Source: Betaproteobacteria bacterium
GTDB lineage: Bacteria; Pseudomonadota; Gammaproteobacteria; Burkholderiales; SG8-39
NCBI GenBank assembly: GCA_019509895.1
Contig: JAEKLK010000231.1
Location: 1 to 10,294 of the forward strand
Direction: 5' to 3'
DNA: 10,294 bases
Shown here in pieces: positions 1 to 6,826 of this stretch (within the stretch, counting starts at the first letter, position 1; each line of letters begins with the position of its first letter). The position numbers and the translations under genes were made by a program. A model generated the notes under the pieces. The model saw only the letters and a list, made by a program, of their open reading frames with translations. It had not been told where the DNA came from and did not search any database.

Positions 1-257
1 GCCTCGTCGTCTGCAACGACACCGGCATCTCGCACATCGCGGCCGCCACGCACACGCCGAGCGTGGTGATCGCCTGCGGCTCGGATCCGCGCCGCTGGGC
101 GCCGCTCAACCGTGAGCTGCATCGCGTGCTTGCGGCGGACGTGCCGTGCCGACCGTGCGCGCACCGCGCCTGCCCGATCGGCCACCCGTGCGCGCTCGAG
201 GTATCGGCGCGCGAGGTGATCGCACAGACGCGAAAGGCGCTGCTATGCGCCGCCTGA
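1..257 (+). CDS. Glycosyltransferase family 9 (heptosyltransferase-like), C-terminal part
   Basis: The window opens inside this gene; the reading frame starts at base 3 and gives 84 visible residues before TGA at 255-257. The fragment contains the motif NDTGISHIAAA, which matches the signature of GT9 ADP-heptose:LPS heptosyltransferases, followed by a P-x-V-x-x-x-G-SDPRRWAPLN block typical of the nucleotide-sugar binding half. A cysteine cluster of the kind CRPCAHRACPIGHPC follows, as in many betaproteobacterial GT9 proteins. The enzyme would act at the cytoplasmic face of the inner membrane, adding a sugar to LPS core or another surface glycan. The next glycosyltransferase starts 13 nt before this stop, so the two are probably co-translated. 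The exact donor sugar cannot be told from the fragment; GT9 membership is well supported. Confidence 0.88.
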   Translation, partial: LVVCNDTGISHIAAATHTPSVVIACGSDPRRWAPLNRELHRVLAADVPCRPCAHRACPIGHPCALEVSAREVIAQTRKALLCAA

Positions 258-1190
258 AAATACTCACCTGGCACACGCATGGCGCATATCTGCTCTATCT
301 CACCCAGGCGCCGCACGATTTCTATGTGCTTTCCAAGCCGGGCCGCCCGGCGGGCTACGGCGGCCGCAGCGGCCACCTGCCGTGGGGCCCGAACGTCCAC
401 GACCTGCCGGTGGACGAGGCGCGGCAGCATCACTTCGACTGCATCGTCTTCCAGGACGACCACCAATACCTCGAGGACCAGCACCGCTACCTGAGCGCCG
501 CGCAGCGGCGCGCGCCGAAGATCTACGTCGAGCACGACCCGCCGCGCCAGAACCCGACGGAGGAGCGGCATGTCGTGAGCGAGCGCGACGTGCTCCTGGT
601 TCACGTTACCGCGTTCAACCGGCTGATGTGGAACAGCGGCGATGTACCGACGCGGGTCATCGACCACGGCGTGATCGAGCCGCGCGCGCGCTACAGCGGC
701 GAGCTCGCGCGCGGGCTGGTGGTCGTCAACAACATCGCCACGCGCGGCCGGCGCCTGGGCTACGACGTCTTCGAGGCGGCGAGGCGAGAGGTGCCGCTCG
801 ATCTCGTGGGCATGGGCGCCCAAGCTGCGGGCGGGCTGGGTGAAGTGCTGCACGCGGAGCTCGGCGCCTTCAGCGCGCGCTATCGATTCTTGTTCAATCC
901 GATCCGCTATACGAGCATGGGTCTCGGCGTGATCGAGGCAATGATGGTCGGCCTGCCGATCGTCGCGCTCGCCACGACCGAGATGGTGAGCGTCATCCGC
1001 AACGGGGTGAACGGCTTCATCGATACGGAGCCCGCGCGCCTCGTGCGCGGCATGCGCGCGTTGCTGCATGACGCTCGCCTGGCAAAGGCGTTGGGCGAGG
1101 AGGCGCGCCGCACGGCGCTCGAGCGCTTCAACATCGCGCGCTTCGTCGCCGGCTGGAACGCCGCCTTCGCCGAAGTCACCGGAGAAAGAA

Positions 1191-1210
<20 letters not shown>
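245..1210 (+). CDS. Glycosyltransferase, GT4/GT-B type
   Basis: A 321-residue protein, somewhat shorter than the usual 350-400 of GT4 enzymes. I chose the ATG at 245 because it has a GAAAGG ribosome site at 232-237 and begins with a beta-strand-like MRRLKILTWHTHG; the frame stays open further upstream, but that part lies inside the GT9 gene. The C-terminal half holds the recognisable GT-B donor-binding block: S224-M-G-L-G-V-I-E231-A-M-M-V-G-L-P-I-V, then TTE246 and NGVNGF, followed by a helical tail with an ERFN-like segment. E231 corresponds to the conserved glutamate that binds the donor in this family. The N-terminal acceptor domain is divergent, with an early HDPP segment. It overlaps GT9 by 13 nt and the next gene by 20 nt, indicating one operon. 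Donor and acceptor are unknown; assembly of a surface polysaccharide is inferred from the neighbours. Confidence 0.85.
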
Positions 1211-2186
<976 letters not shown>

Positions 2187-2245
2187 ATTGAAGAAGTCGC
2201 CCCCGCCCGGGCAGGAACGCTATTTTTTCGGGACTTGTCCGACGC
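2187..2245. terminator. Spacer between convergent genes, weak bidirectional terminator candidate
   Basis: This 59-nt spacer separates the ends of the decarboxylase (plus) and the second lipoprotein (minus). It contains a GC-rich symmetrical stretch at 2202-2215 centred on GCCCGGGC (one mismatch) followed by a run of six T at 2223-2228, then a short GGAC-TT-GTCC inverted repeat at 2233-2240 area. The stem has almost no loop, so it is a poor classical rho-independent terminator. Position between converging genes is the main argument. Confidence 0.3.
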
Positions 2246-2689
2246 CTAGCAGCCGGCGAGCGGCCGCCGCGCGAGCTCGCGGCGCGCGCCTTTGCGGTCG
2301 ATTTCGCGCAGCGCCACGTCGTAGATGTCCTTCTGGTAGCGGACGGCGAGCTCGTATCCGTAGCCGGCACGCGGGGTGAGCAGCGTGCCGACGCTGGTCG
2401 AGCATGAACCGGCCATGAACGATGAGGTATCGAAGCTCACCACCAGGTAACGCGGCTGCCCAGCGGGGACGCCGATGTCGAGCGCCGGCTGGTCGAGCGG
2501 GAGCGTGCCCTCGTAGCGCGTGGTGCATTCGCCGTTCACCTGATGCACATGCAGCGAGGCGCGCACGCCGCGCTCGGTCTGCGTCGCCACGTGCACGTTC
2601 TTCGGCGCATCGTTCGGATAGGTCTTGAGACCAGAGCAGCCCGCCGCGAGCGCGAGTACTCCGGCGACGAGGAGGGCGTGCGCTTTCAT
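2246..2689 (-). CDS. Small predicted lipoprotein, second of a pair
   Basis: A 147-residue protein of unknown function. Residues 1-17 form a lipoprotein signal peptide (MKAHALLVAGVLALAAG) with the acylated cysteine at C18; the -3 position is Ala, with Leu at -4, so the lipobox is slightly atypical. The mature part (about 130 residues) has two cysteines, C55 and C96, in a region predicted mainly beta (NGECTTRYEG, YLVVSFDTSS, GYGYELAVRYQKDIYDVALREI), and a third at the very last residue. It probably sits in the cell envelope. The ATG overlaps the stop of the preceding lipoprotein gene as ATGA, and no separate ribosome site is visible, so translation is likely coupled. I do not recognise the family. 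The frame remains open upstream, but that would run through the neighbouring lipoprotein gene and can be dismissed. Confidence 0.75.
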   Translation of the reverse strand: MKAHALLVAGVLALAAGCSGLKTYPNDAPKNVHVATQTERGVRASLHVHQVNGECTTRYEGTLPLDQPALDIGVPAGQPRYLVVSFDTSSFMAGSCSTSVGTLLTPRAGYGYELAVRYQKDIYDVALREIDRKGARRELARRPLAGC

Positions 2690-3192
2690 CGCTTGGTCAT
2701 GTCCGGGCAACCGACGTTCTCGCCGGTCGCCCAGCCGGTGATCGCGCGAACCAGCGTAGTGGCGCCCATGCTCGGTGCGTAGATGTCGATGCGCGTACGT
2801 TTGCGATCGAGCGGCGTGGCGTCCGCGACGACGAAGTAATCGCCGCCTTCGGGCGGCTTGCCCGGCACGATGACGTTGCCCTTGAGCGAGCGCTGAACAT
2901 GCAGCTCGGCGCGCTGTTCGTTCACGACCACGGTCGGTTTGTAGGTAGTGAGCACGTTGATGTTGCTGGTCGAGCTCGTCTCGACGGTGCGCACGGCGAT
3001 GTTGAGGCACTCGGGAGCCTTCGCCTGGAAGCTCTTCACAACGTCGCGGAACGGACGATTCGCCTCGAAGGTCTGCACCTTGCCGAAGGTGGCGGTCGGC
3101 ACGTATTGCCGGAACTCTTCGGCATTCTGCGGATGTTGCACAGCGCACGCCGCGAGGAGCGTCGCGGCCGGCGCGAGCAGCTTCCAGTTCAT
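2686..3192 (-). CDS. Small predicted lipoprotein, first of a pair
   Basis: A 168-residue protein of unknown function. It starts with MNWKLLAPAATLLAAC, a short signal peptide ending in a textbook lipobox (L13-A14-A15-C16), so the mature protein should be lipid-anchored in the envelope. A strong ribosome site, AGGGGG on the minus strand (3198-3203), lies 5 nt before the ATG. The mature chain has mixed alpha/beta character and a further two cysteines, in PECLNI and NVGCPDM, that could form a disulfide. It is the leading gene of a two-gene unit, sharing ATGA with the next lipoprotein. The 84-nt spacer to the radical SAM gene upstream could hold its own promoter, or the pair may be read through from the glycosyltransferase. 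I do not recognise a named family. Confidence 0.8.
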   Translation of the reverse strand: MNWKLLAPAATLLAACAVQHPQNAEEFRQYVPTATFGKVQTFEANRPFRDVVKSFQAKAPECLNIAVRTVETSSTSNINVLTTYKPTVVVNEQRAELHVQRSLKGNVIVPGKPPEGGDYFVVADATPLDRKRTRIDIYAPSMGATTLVRAITGWATGENVGCPDMTKR

Positions 3193-3276
3193 CGTTGCCC
3201 CCTTTTTCTTGTTGTTCAGGCAGCGCGCACGTTATGCCGGGCGGCCCCGTGGAGCAAACGACTGCGTCACATCGCT
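3193..3276 (-). promoter_or_regulatory. Spacer upstream of the lipoprotein pair, possible promoter
   Basis: This 84-nt spacer lies between the end of the radical SAM gene and the first lipoprotein gene. It carries the strong AGGGGG ribosome site at 3198-3203 and a GC-rich CCGGGCGGCCCC stretch (minus strand, near 3238-3250) that could be part of a terminator for the upstream gene. A CATAAC hexamer nearby could act as a -10 element, but no convincing -35 partner is visible. Confidence 0.25.
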
Positions 3277-4257
3277 CTAGAAAGTGCCGTTGTAGACGGC
3301 GCAGCCGCGGCAGATCTCGGGCGGATCGTCGGAGGCAAGGCGAGCGCGGAAGGCGTTGTACGCCTCGTTGTTCCACACGGCTGTCACGCCGTCCTTCACC
3401 ACGTTGCCGAAGTTCACGCGATCGGGCGTGGCGACCATGCAGCAGGGCATCGCCTCGCCCGAGAAGCTGAGGTACGCCCCGCGCCGCGGCCAGTCGCAGC
3501 CGCGGGGCCCGCGCTTCGCGATGTTGGGCAGGCGCAGTGCGACTCCTGCGTCGTCGGCGGCGCGACGCGCCTCGGCGAAGGCGCGCTCAACGCGCGCCGG
3601 ATCCATGGCGAGCAACGTCTGGGCGTCGACGAACGTGCGCATCGGCTGGTACTTCGTGGGCAGCGTGCCTTCGGTGAAGTCGTGCGCCAGGTGCTGGACC
3701 GACATCGAGCGCACGCCATGCGCTGCGGCAAGCTGCACGAGCCGTGGTAATTCCTCCAGATTGCGCCGCATGACGACGCACACCAGGATGATTTCCGGCA
3801 ATGGGGCGTCGCTGCGCTCCTTCGCCGCCTGGATGAGGTCGAGGTTGCGCAGCACGCGACCGAGTTGCGAGCCGACGCGGATATAGGCATAGGCCTCGGC
3901 GCCGGCCGCGTCGATCGAGACATGGAGCTTTGCCAGTCCGCTCGCCACGCATTCCTCCGCGCGCCGCGGTGAGAGGGCCGTGAGGTTCGAATTGGTGGTC
4001 ACCTCGATGCCGCGGGCGCTGGCATAGCGCACCATGTCGAAGAGCCGCGGGTGCAGGAACGGCTCGCCCATGCCTTGCAGCTGCAGGTGACGGATCTCCG
4101 GAAACTGGTCGAGCACGCGGCAGAACGTGTCGTAGCTCATGAAGGCCGGCGGCTTGCCGCGCGTGGCACCTTCGCCGCGATACGCCACCGGGCACATGCG
4201 GCAGGCCAAGTTGCACTGGCCCACCGGCTCGATCTGCACGAAGTCCGGCAGCTTCAT
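3277..4257 (-). CDS. Radical SAM protein with SPASM/twitch-like cysteine tail
   Basis: A 326-residue enzyme. The N-terminal cluster motif is C15-N-L-A-C19-R-M-C22, the CX3CX2C that holds the [4Fe-4S] cluster splitting S-adenosylmethionine. G62-M-G-E65-P66 is the SAM-binding GGEP-type motif, and a VTTNSN segment follows. The C-terminal part has C254-D-W-P, P271-C272-C273 and C316-R-G-C319, with the intervening FGN...VWNN pattern of SPASM/twitch domains that bind an auxiliary cluster. The start is the ATG at 4257, overlapping the stop of the GT2 gene as ATGA; no independent ribosome site is seen, so coupling is likely. SPASM proteins modify peptides, sugars or cofactors. Here no precursor-peptide gene is visible, and the glycan neighbours favour a sugar or lipid-linked substrate. 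Family certain, substrate unknown. Confidence 0.9.
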   Translation of the reverse strand: MKLPDFVQIEPVGQCNLACRMCPVAYRGEGATRGKPPAFMSYDTFCRVLDQFPEIRHLQLQGMGEPFLHPRLFDMVRYASARGIEVTTNSNLTALSPRRAEECVASGLAKLHVSIDAAGAEAYAYIRVGSQLGRVLRNLDLIQAAKERSDAPLPEIILVCVVMRRNLEELPRLVQLAAAHGVRSMSVQHLAHDFTEGTLPTKYQPMRTFVDAQTLLAMDPARVERAFAEARRAADDAGVALRLPNIAKRGPRGCDWPRRGAYLSFSGEAMPCCMVATPDRVNFGNVVKDGVTAVWNNEAYNAFRARLASDDPPEICRGCAVYNGTF

Positions 4258-5120
4258 CCGAACCGGATGCGGTACTTGAGGGCGCCAACCAAGCGCCAGA
4301 ATACCGAGAGCGGCGGGATCAGCATCGAGGTGATCACCATCTCGGCGACGTGCGCCGGCGCCTTGGACGTGCCGCGCAACCGGTACACGCAGAAGCGCGC
4401 GGTGAGCACTGCCCAAATGAAGAACGCCGGCGGCCAGAACGGGCCTGCCGCGAGCGCCACAACCACCGCGTAGTAGTCCCAGCGCGGCGCACGCCGGATG
4501 CGCTCGCGGTAGAGCGCCCGGTGCTTGCGGAAGAGCAGCGCATCGAACATCACCTTGCGCTGCTGCCGAAGGCTCACGCCCCACGGTGCCGGCCGCACCG
4601 GATGCACAACCAGTGCCTCCGGCGCGCGGGCGATGACCGAGCCGGCCTCGAGCAGGCGGAAGTGCAGGTCGGAATCTTCGCGCCAGGGCAGGCGGAAGCG
4701 CTCGTCGAAGCCGCCCAGGCGCATGAGCAAGTCGCGGCGCACGAACAAGTTGGCGGTGACGAACTCGGCGCGCTCCAGGCCCTGCTCGTTCCGCTCGTAA
4801 TCAGTCGGCGTCTCGGGCAGCGGCATCACGATACGCCCGGTCACCGCATCGATGCCGGGCGCGAAGGCGGCGAGCCCGCGCGCCAGCCAGTCGCGGTCCG
4901 GCACCGTATCGTCGTCGGTGAAAGCAACGATTGGCGCCCGGGCGCGCCGCCAGCCGATGTTGCGCGTCGCGGCCGGCCCGCGCCGGGTCAAGGTGTCATC
5001 GACAACGATGATCTCGTATGCATCGCTCGCGAGCGATTGCGCCTCCAGCGCGGCCACGCAGCGGCGCAGAAGATCGGGCCGTCCGCAGGTCGGTACGACG
5101 ACAGAAACGGCCGGCGTCAT
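4254..5120 (-). CDS. Glycosyltransferase family 2 with C-terminal membrane segments
   Basis: A 288-residue GT-A fold glycosyltransferase. It begins MTPAVSVVVPTCGRPDLL, the standard GT2 first strand, then VVDD42, the metal-binding D69-D70-D71 in VAFTDDDTVP, a GGFDERF segment and R147-E148-D149-S-D, the acidic pair containing the likely base. Residues ~216-245 and ~258-278 are strongly hydrophobic with aromatic and basic borders, predicting two membrane passes that hold the enzyme at the inner membrane. The start at 5120 fits the conserved N-terminus; the frame is open up to 5255, but those residues are low in conservation-like character and would overlap the divergent gene. The ribosome site is weak. 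It is the first gene of a unit with the radical SAM gene. Likely role: sugar transfer to a lipid-linked or surface glycan; specificity unknown. Confidence 0.88.
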   Translation of the reverse strand: MTPAVSVVVPTCGRPDLLRRCVAALEAQSLASDAYEIIVVDDTLTRRGPAATRNIGWRRARAPIVAFTDDDTVPDRDWLARGLAAFAPGIDAVTGRIVMPLPETPTDYERNEQGLERAEFVTANLFVRRDLLMRLGGFDERFRLPWREDSDLHFRLLEAGSVIARAPEALVVHPVRPAPWGVSLRQQRKVMFDALLFRKHRALYRERIRRAPRWDYYAVVVALAAGPFWPPAFFIWAVLTARFCVYRLRGTSKAPAHVAEMVITSMLIPPLSVFWRLVGALKYRIRFG

Positions 5121-5254
5121 GCGCCAAAGACGGCAAATGGCGTACCGCTGTAGGGATTTGCCGCACGTGACGTAGCGCTCGCGGCGACCCGGCGCCGGCG
5201 CCGCGGGAACAGCGATTGCATCGGTCGTTGCTGTCTTCCCAGCCGAGGTGATCA
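5121..5254. promoter_or_regulatory. Divergent intergenic region between GT2 and SRPBCC genes
   Basis: The 134 nt between two divergent starts must hold the promoters or leaders of both genes. It contains a perfect 8-bp inverted repeat, CGGCAAAT at 5131-5138 and ATTTGCCG at 5156-5163 with a 17-nt spacer, beginning 10 nt upstream of the GT2 start. This is a possible operator or leader hairpin. On the plus strand a GAGGTG ribosome site lies at 5245-5250. No promoter hexamers match sigma-70 well. Confidence 0.45.
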
Positions 5255-5725
5255 ATGGAACGCATCGAGAAAAGCATTGAAGTGCGCTGCCCCGTGCGCA
5301 CGGTCTACAACCAGTGGACGCAGTTCGAGGACTTCCCCAAGTTCATGGCGGGCGTGAAGGAAGTTCGGCAGCTCGACGATACCCACGTGCACTGGCACGC
5401 CGAGATCTGGGGCAAGGACAAGGAGTGGGATGCCGAGATCATCGAGCAGGTGCCCGACCAGAGAATCGCCTGGCGCAGCACCACCGCCGATACGGCGAAC
5501 GCCGGGACCGTGCGCTTTGAACCGCTCGGGCCGGACCGCACGCGCGTCAACCTGACGATGGAGTACGACCCGAAGGGCGTGGTCGAGAACATGGGCGACA
5601 AGCTCGGCGTGCTGAGCGGCCGCGTCGAGACGACCGTCAAGCAGTTCAAGGATTTCATCGAGCAGCGCGGCGCTGAGACGGGCAGCTGGCGCGGCGAAGT
5701 GCGCGGCGGCCAGAAGACCTCGTAA
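5255..5725 (+). CDS. SRPBCC family protein (polyketide cyclase/dehydrase-like)
   Basis: A 156-residue single-domain protein with the START/Bet v1-type helix-grip fold: MERIEKSIEVRCPVRTVYNQWTQFEDFPKFM is the classic beginning of cyclase/dehydrase (coenzyme Q-binding-like) SRPBCC proteins, followed by alternating strands (HWHAEIWGKDKEWDAEIIEQVPDQ, AWRS, GTVRFEPLGPDRTRVNLTMEYDP) and a long C-terminal helix (VETTVKQFKDFIEQRG). Such proteins bind a hydrophobic ligand in a central cavity; many are small stress-related or membrane-linked proteins with no known reaction. The ATG at 5255 has GAGG at 5245-5248. There is no signal peptide, so it is cytoplasmic. The ~15 residue tail is Gly/Arg/Ser-rich and probably disordered. 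It stands alone, divergent from GT2 and convergent with the PsiF-type gene 18 nt away. Confidence 0.88.
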   Translation: MERIEKSIEVRCPVRTVYNQWTQFEDFPKFMAGVKEVRQLDDTHVHWHAEIWGKDKEWDAEIIEQVPDQRIAWRSTTADTANAGTVRFEPLGPDRTRVNLTMEYDPKGVVENMGDKLGVLSGRVETTVKQFKDFIEQRGAETGSWRGEVRGGQKTS

Positions 5726-5743
5726 TCGCATTAGCTCGGCGGC

Positions 5744-6187
5744 CTAGCGCTCGCCCTCGCGCGCAGCGTCGAGGCATCCTTTAAGGTAGGCGCGGCGGTC
5801 GTCGCCGTCGAGGCGGCGGCCGTCGGCGCGCCGCTCGCAATCGCGGGTGGTATCGCGCGCGCTCGCGTTCTTCACGGCGGGCGGCTTCTCGCATTCGGTC
5901 ACGTAGCCGCGCCGCTCGGCGCCGTCGAGCCGGCGCTCGCGCGCCGCGCCATTGCACTGGTCATGGCGCTGCTGCCGCACGCTCGTCCCGGCCGGCTTGT
6001 CGCTGCCGTTCAGGCACGCATTCATGAACTTGCCGCGCTCGGTGCCGTGCAGGCCCTGTTCTTTCGCGCGGCTGTTGCACGTCTGCATGCGCTGCTGCGC
6101 CGGCGTCAATTCGCGCGCGAGCGCATCGGTCAAGCTCGCAACCGCGAGCCCGATGCCGATGGCTGCGGCGGCGACTGTGAAGCGCAT
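5744..6187 (-). CDS. Periplasmic protein with three PsiF-type repeats
   Basis: A 147-residue exported protein. Residues 1-24 form a Sec signal peptide ending A-L-A. The mature part contains three copies of a repeat with two cysteines exactly 21 positions apart: C37/C58, C78/C99 and C117/C138, each with a middle L-x-G-x-x-R element (LHGTER, LDGAER, LDGDDR). The first copy, beginning LTPAQQRMQTCN, closely matches the PsiF repeat of phosphate-starvation-inducible protein PsiF, which from memory usually carries two copies; here the second and third are arginine-rich and more diverged. The paired cysteines probably form disulfides in the periplasm. The frame is open upstream to 6280, but the ATG at 6187 gives the signal peptide. 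The ribosome site is weak. The function of the family is unknown; phosphate control is not shown by any Pho box I can see. Confidence 0.85.
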   Translation of the reverse strand: MRFTVAAAAIGIGLAVASLTDALARELTPAQQRMQTCNSRAKEQGLHGTERGKFMNACLNGSDKPAGTSVRQQRHDQCNGAARERRLDGAERRGYVTECEKPPAVKNASARDTTRDCERRADGRRLDGDDRRAYLKGCLDAAREGER

Positions 6188-6296
6188 GGTGACTCGCACG
6201 CGGTGGAGCAAAAAGAAGGCCCACAATCGCGTCAGCCATTGCTTTCGGCCGCCCGGCGCGGAGAATGGGCCGCAACGCACTCCTCGGGGGGAGGCT
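6188..6296. promoter_or_regulatory. Divergent intergenic region between PsiF-type and HTH genes
   Basis: This 109-nt spacer separates two divergent starts. A short potential hairpin, CCTC (6282-6285) with GAGG (6291-6294) around five G, overlaps the ribosome site of the plus-strand gene and could reduce its translation. No clear promoter hexamers or Pho box are visible. Confidence 0.3.
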
Positions 6297-6512
6297 GTGC
6301 CGGACCTCTATCTAAGAACGCTTCAGCGCGCGTCGCACATCGCCGGTGGCGAACAGGCGCTTGCGATGCATCTCAAGGTGACGCCCAGCCATCTCAGCCT
6401 GTGGCTGAAGGGCCTCGAGCGGCCGACGACCGAAGCGTTCCTGCGCGCGGTGGATCTCGTCTCCGAATACGAGCTCGCGCAGCTACCGCGGAAATCCGAG
6501 CCCGAGCTTTAG
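6297..6512 (+). CDS. Small helix-turn-helix protein (YdaS/XRE-like), GTG start
   Basis: A 71-residue predicted DNA-binding protein. I chose the GTG at 6297, just after a G-rich GGGGGGAGG ribosome site (6286-6294), because the resulting sequence starts MPDLYLRTLQRASHIAGGEQALAMHL and no ATG occurs in frame close by. The helix-turn-helix covers about residues 17-43: GGEQALAMHLKV, turn, PSHLSLWLKGLERP. The pattern of a GG..aLa..L.V....l..Wl.G..rP is that of YdaS/Cro-like regulators. There is no other domain, so it acts probably as a dimer or as a partner for another protein. It is convergent with a second, similar mini-HTH gene, overlapping it by 4 nt at the stops. Target unknown. Confidence 0.72.
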   Translation: MPDLYLRTLQRASHIAGGEQALAMHLKVTPSHLSLWLKGLERPTTEAFLRAVDLVSEYELAQLPRKSEPEL

Positions 6513-6745
6513 GCGGCGCGCGCGTCGAAGCGCCGGCGCAAAGGATGCGGACCGGCGCGCGGTGACGTTTCTCTCAGCTCGATCAGCCGCGCCTTGTACA
6601 TCGCCAGGTTCACGGGCGACGGGCGCTCGAAGCCAGCCATCCAGCGGTACACGAGCTTCGGCTCGACCTCGAGCGCATTGGCGACGTCGAGCAGCGTGCC
6701 GAGTGTCTGCGAGGTGGCGAGCAGCAGGTGGGTGAAGTCGTGCAT
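6509..6745 (-). CDS. Small helix-turn-helix-like protein, related to its convergent neighbour
   Basis: A 78-residue protein beginning MHDFTHLLLATSQTLGTLLDVANALEV. Residues 16-42 resemble the helix-turn-helix of the neighbouring gene: L25-E-V-E-P29-K-L-V-Y-R-W35-M-A-G38-F-E40-R41-P42 lines up with L26-K-V-T-P30-S-H-L-S-L-W36-L-K-G39-L-E41-R42-P43 there. The C-terminus is arginine-rich (PHPLRRRFDARAA) and may help bind nucleic acid. The start is uncertain: ATG at 6745 places a palindrome in the leader, whereas an in-frame GTG at 6790, with AGGAAG upstream, would add 15 residues. I prefer the ATG because homologous-looking sequence begins there. The function is unknown, probably regulatory. Confidence 0.65.
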   Translation of the reverse strand: MHDFTHLLLATSQTLGTLLDVANALEVEPKLVYRWMAGFERPSPVNLAMYKARLIELRETSPRAGPHPLRRRFDARAA

Positions 6746-6757
6746 CGCAGGCGAATC

Positions 6758-6779
6758 TAGCCCATGGGCTATGAAGCCC
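6758..6779. repeat. Palindrome with a third complementary arm upstream of the mini-HTH gene
   Basis: A perfect 14-bp palindrome, TAGCCCATGGGCTA, lies at 6758-6771, 13 nt before the preferred ATG of the minus-strand HTH gene. A further AGCCC at 6775-6779 can pair with the GGGCT at 6766-6770 around ATGA, so three arms offer two mutually exclusive hairpins. It may be an operator for the adjacent regulator, or part of the terminator of the acyl-CoA operon, which ends at 6827 on the same strand. Confidence 0.4.
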
Positions 6780-6826
6780 GAAAGCGCCACGCCTGCAAAA
6801 CTTCCTAAGGGACGGCAAAGCTTTGT

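Noticed and set aside
3198..3207. Run of C then T before the first lipoprotein, seen as a terminator
   Set aside because: On the minus strand it reads as an A-rich stretch followed by the GGGGG ribosome site of the lipoprotein gene, which explains it better.
2690..3376. Long N-terminal extension of the second lipoprotein
   Set aside because: It would run through the first lipoprotein gene in another frame and remove the lipoprotein signal peptide at MKAHALLVAG, which marks the true start.
5191..5202. GGCGCCGGCGCC perfect palindrome
   Set aside because: A simple GC repeat that arises easily at this base composition; no supporting arms or conserved flank.
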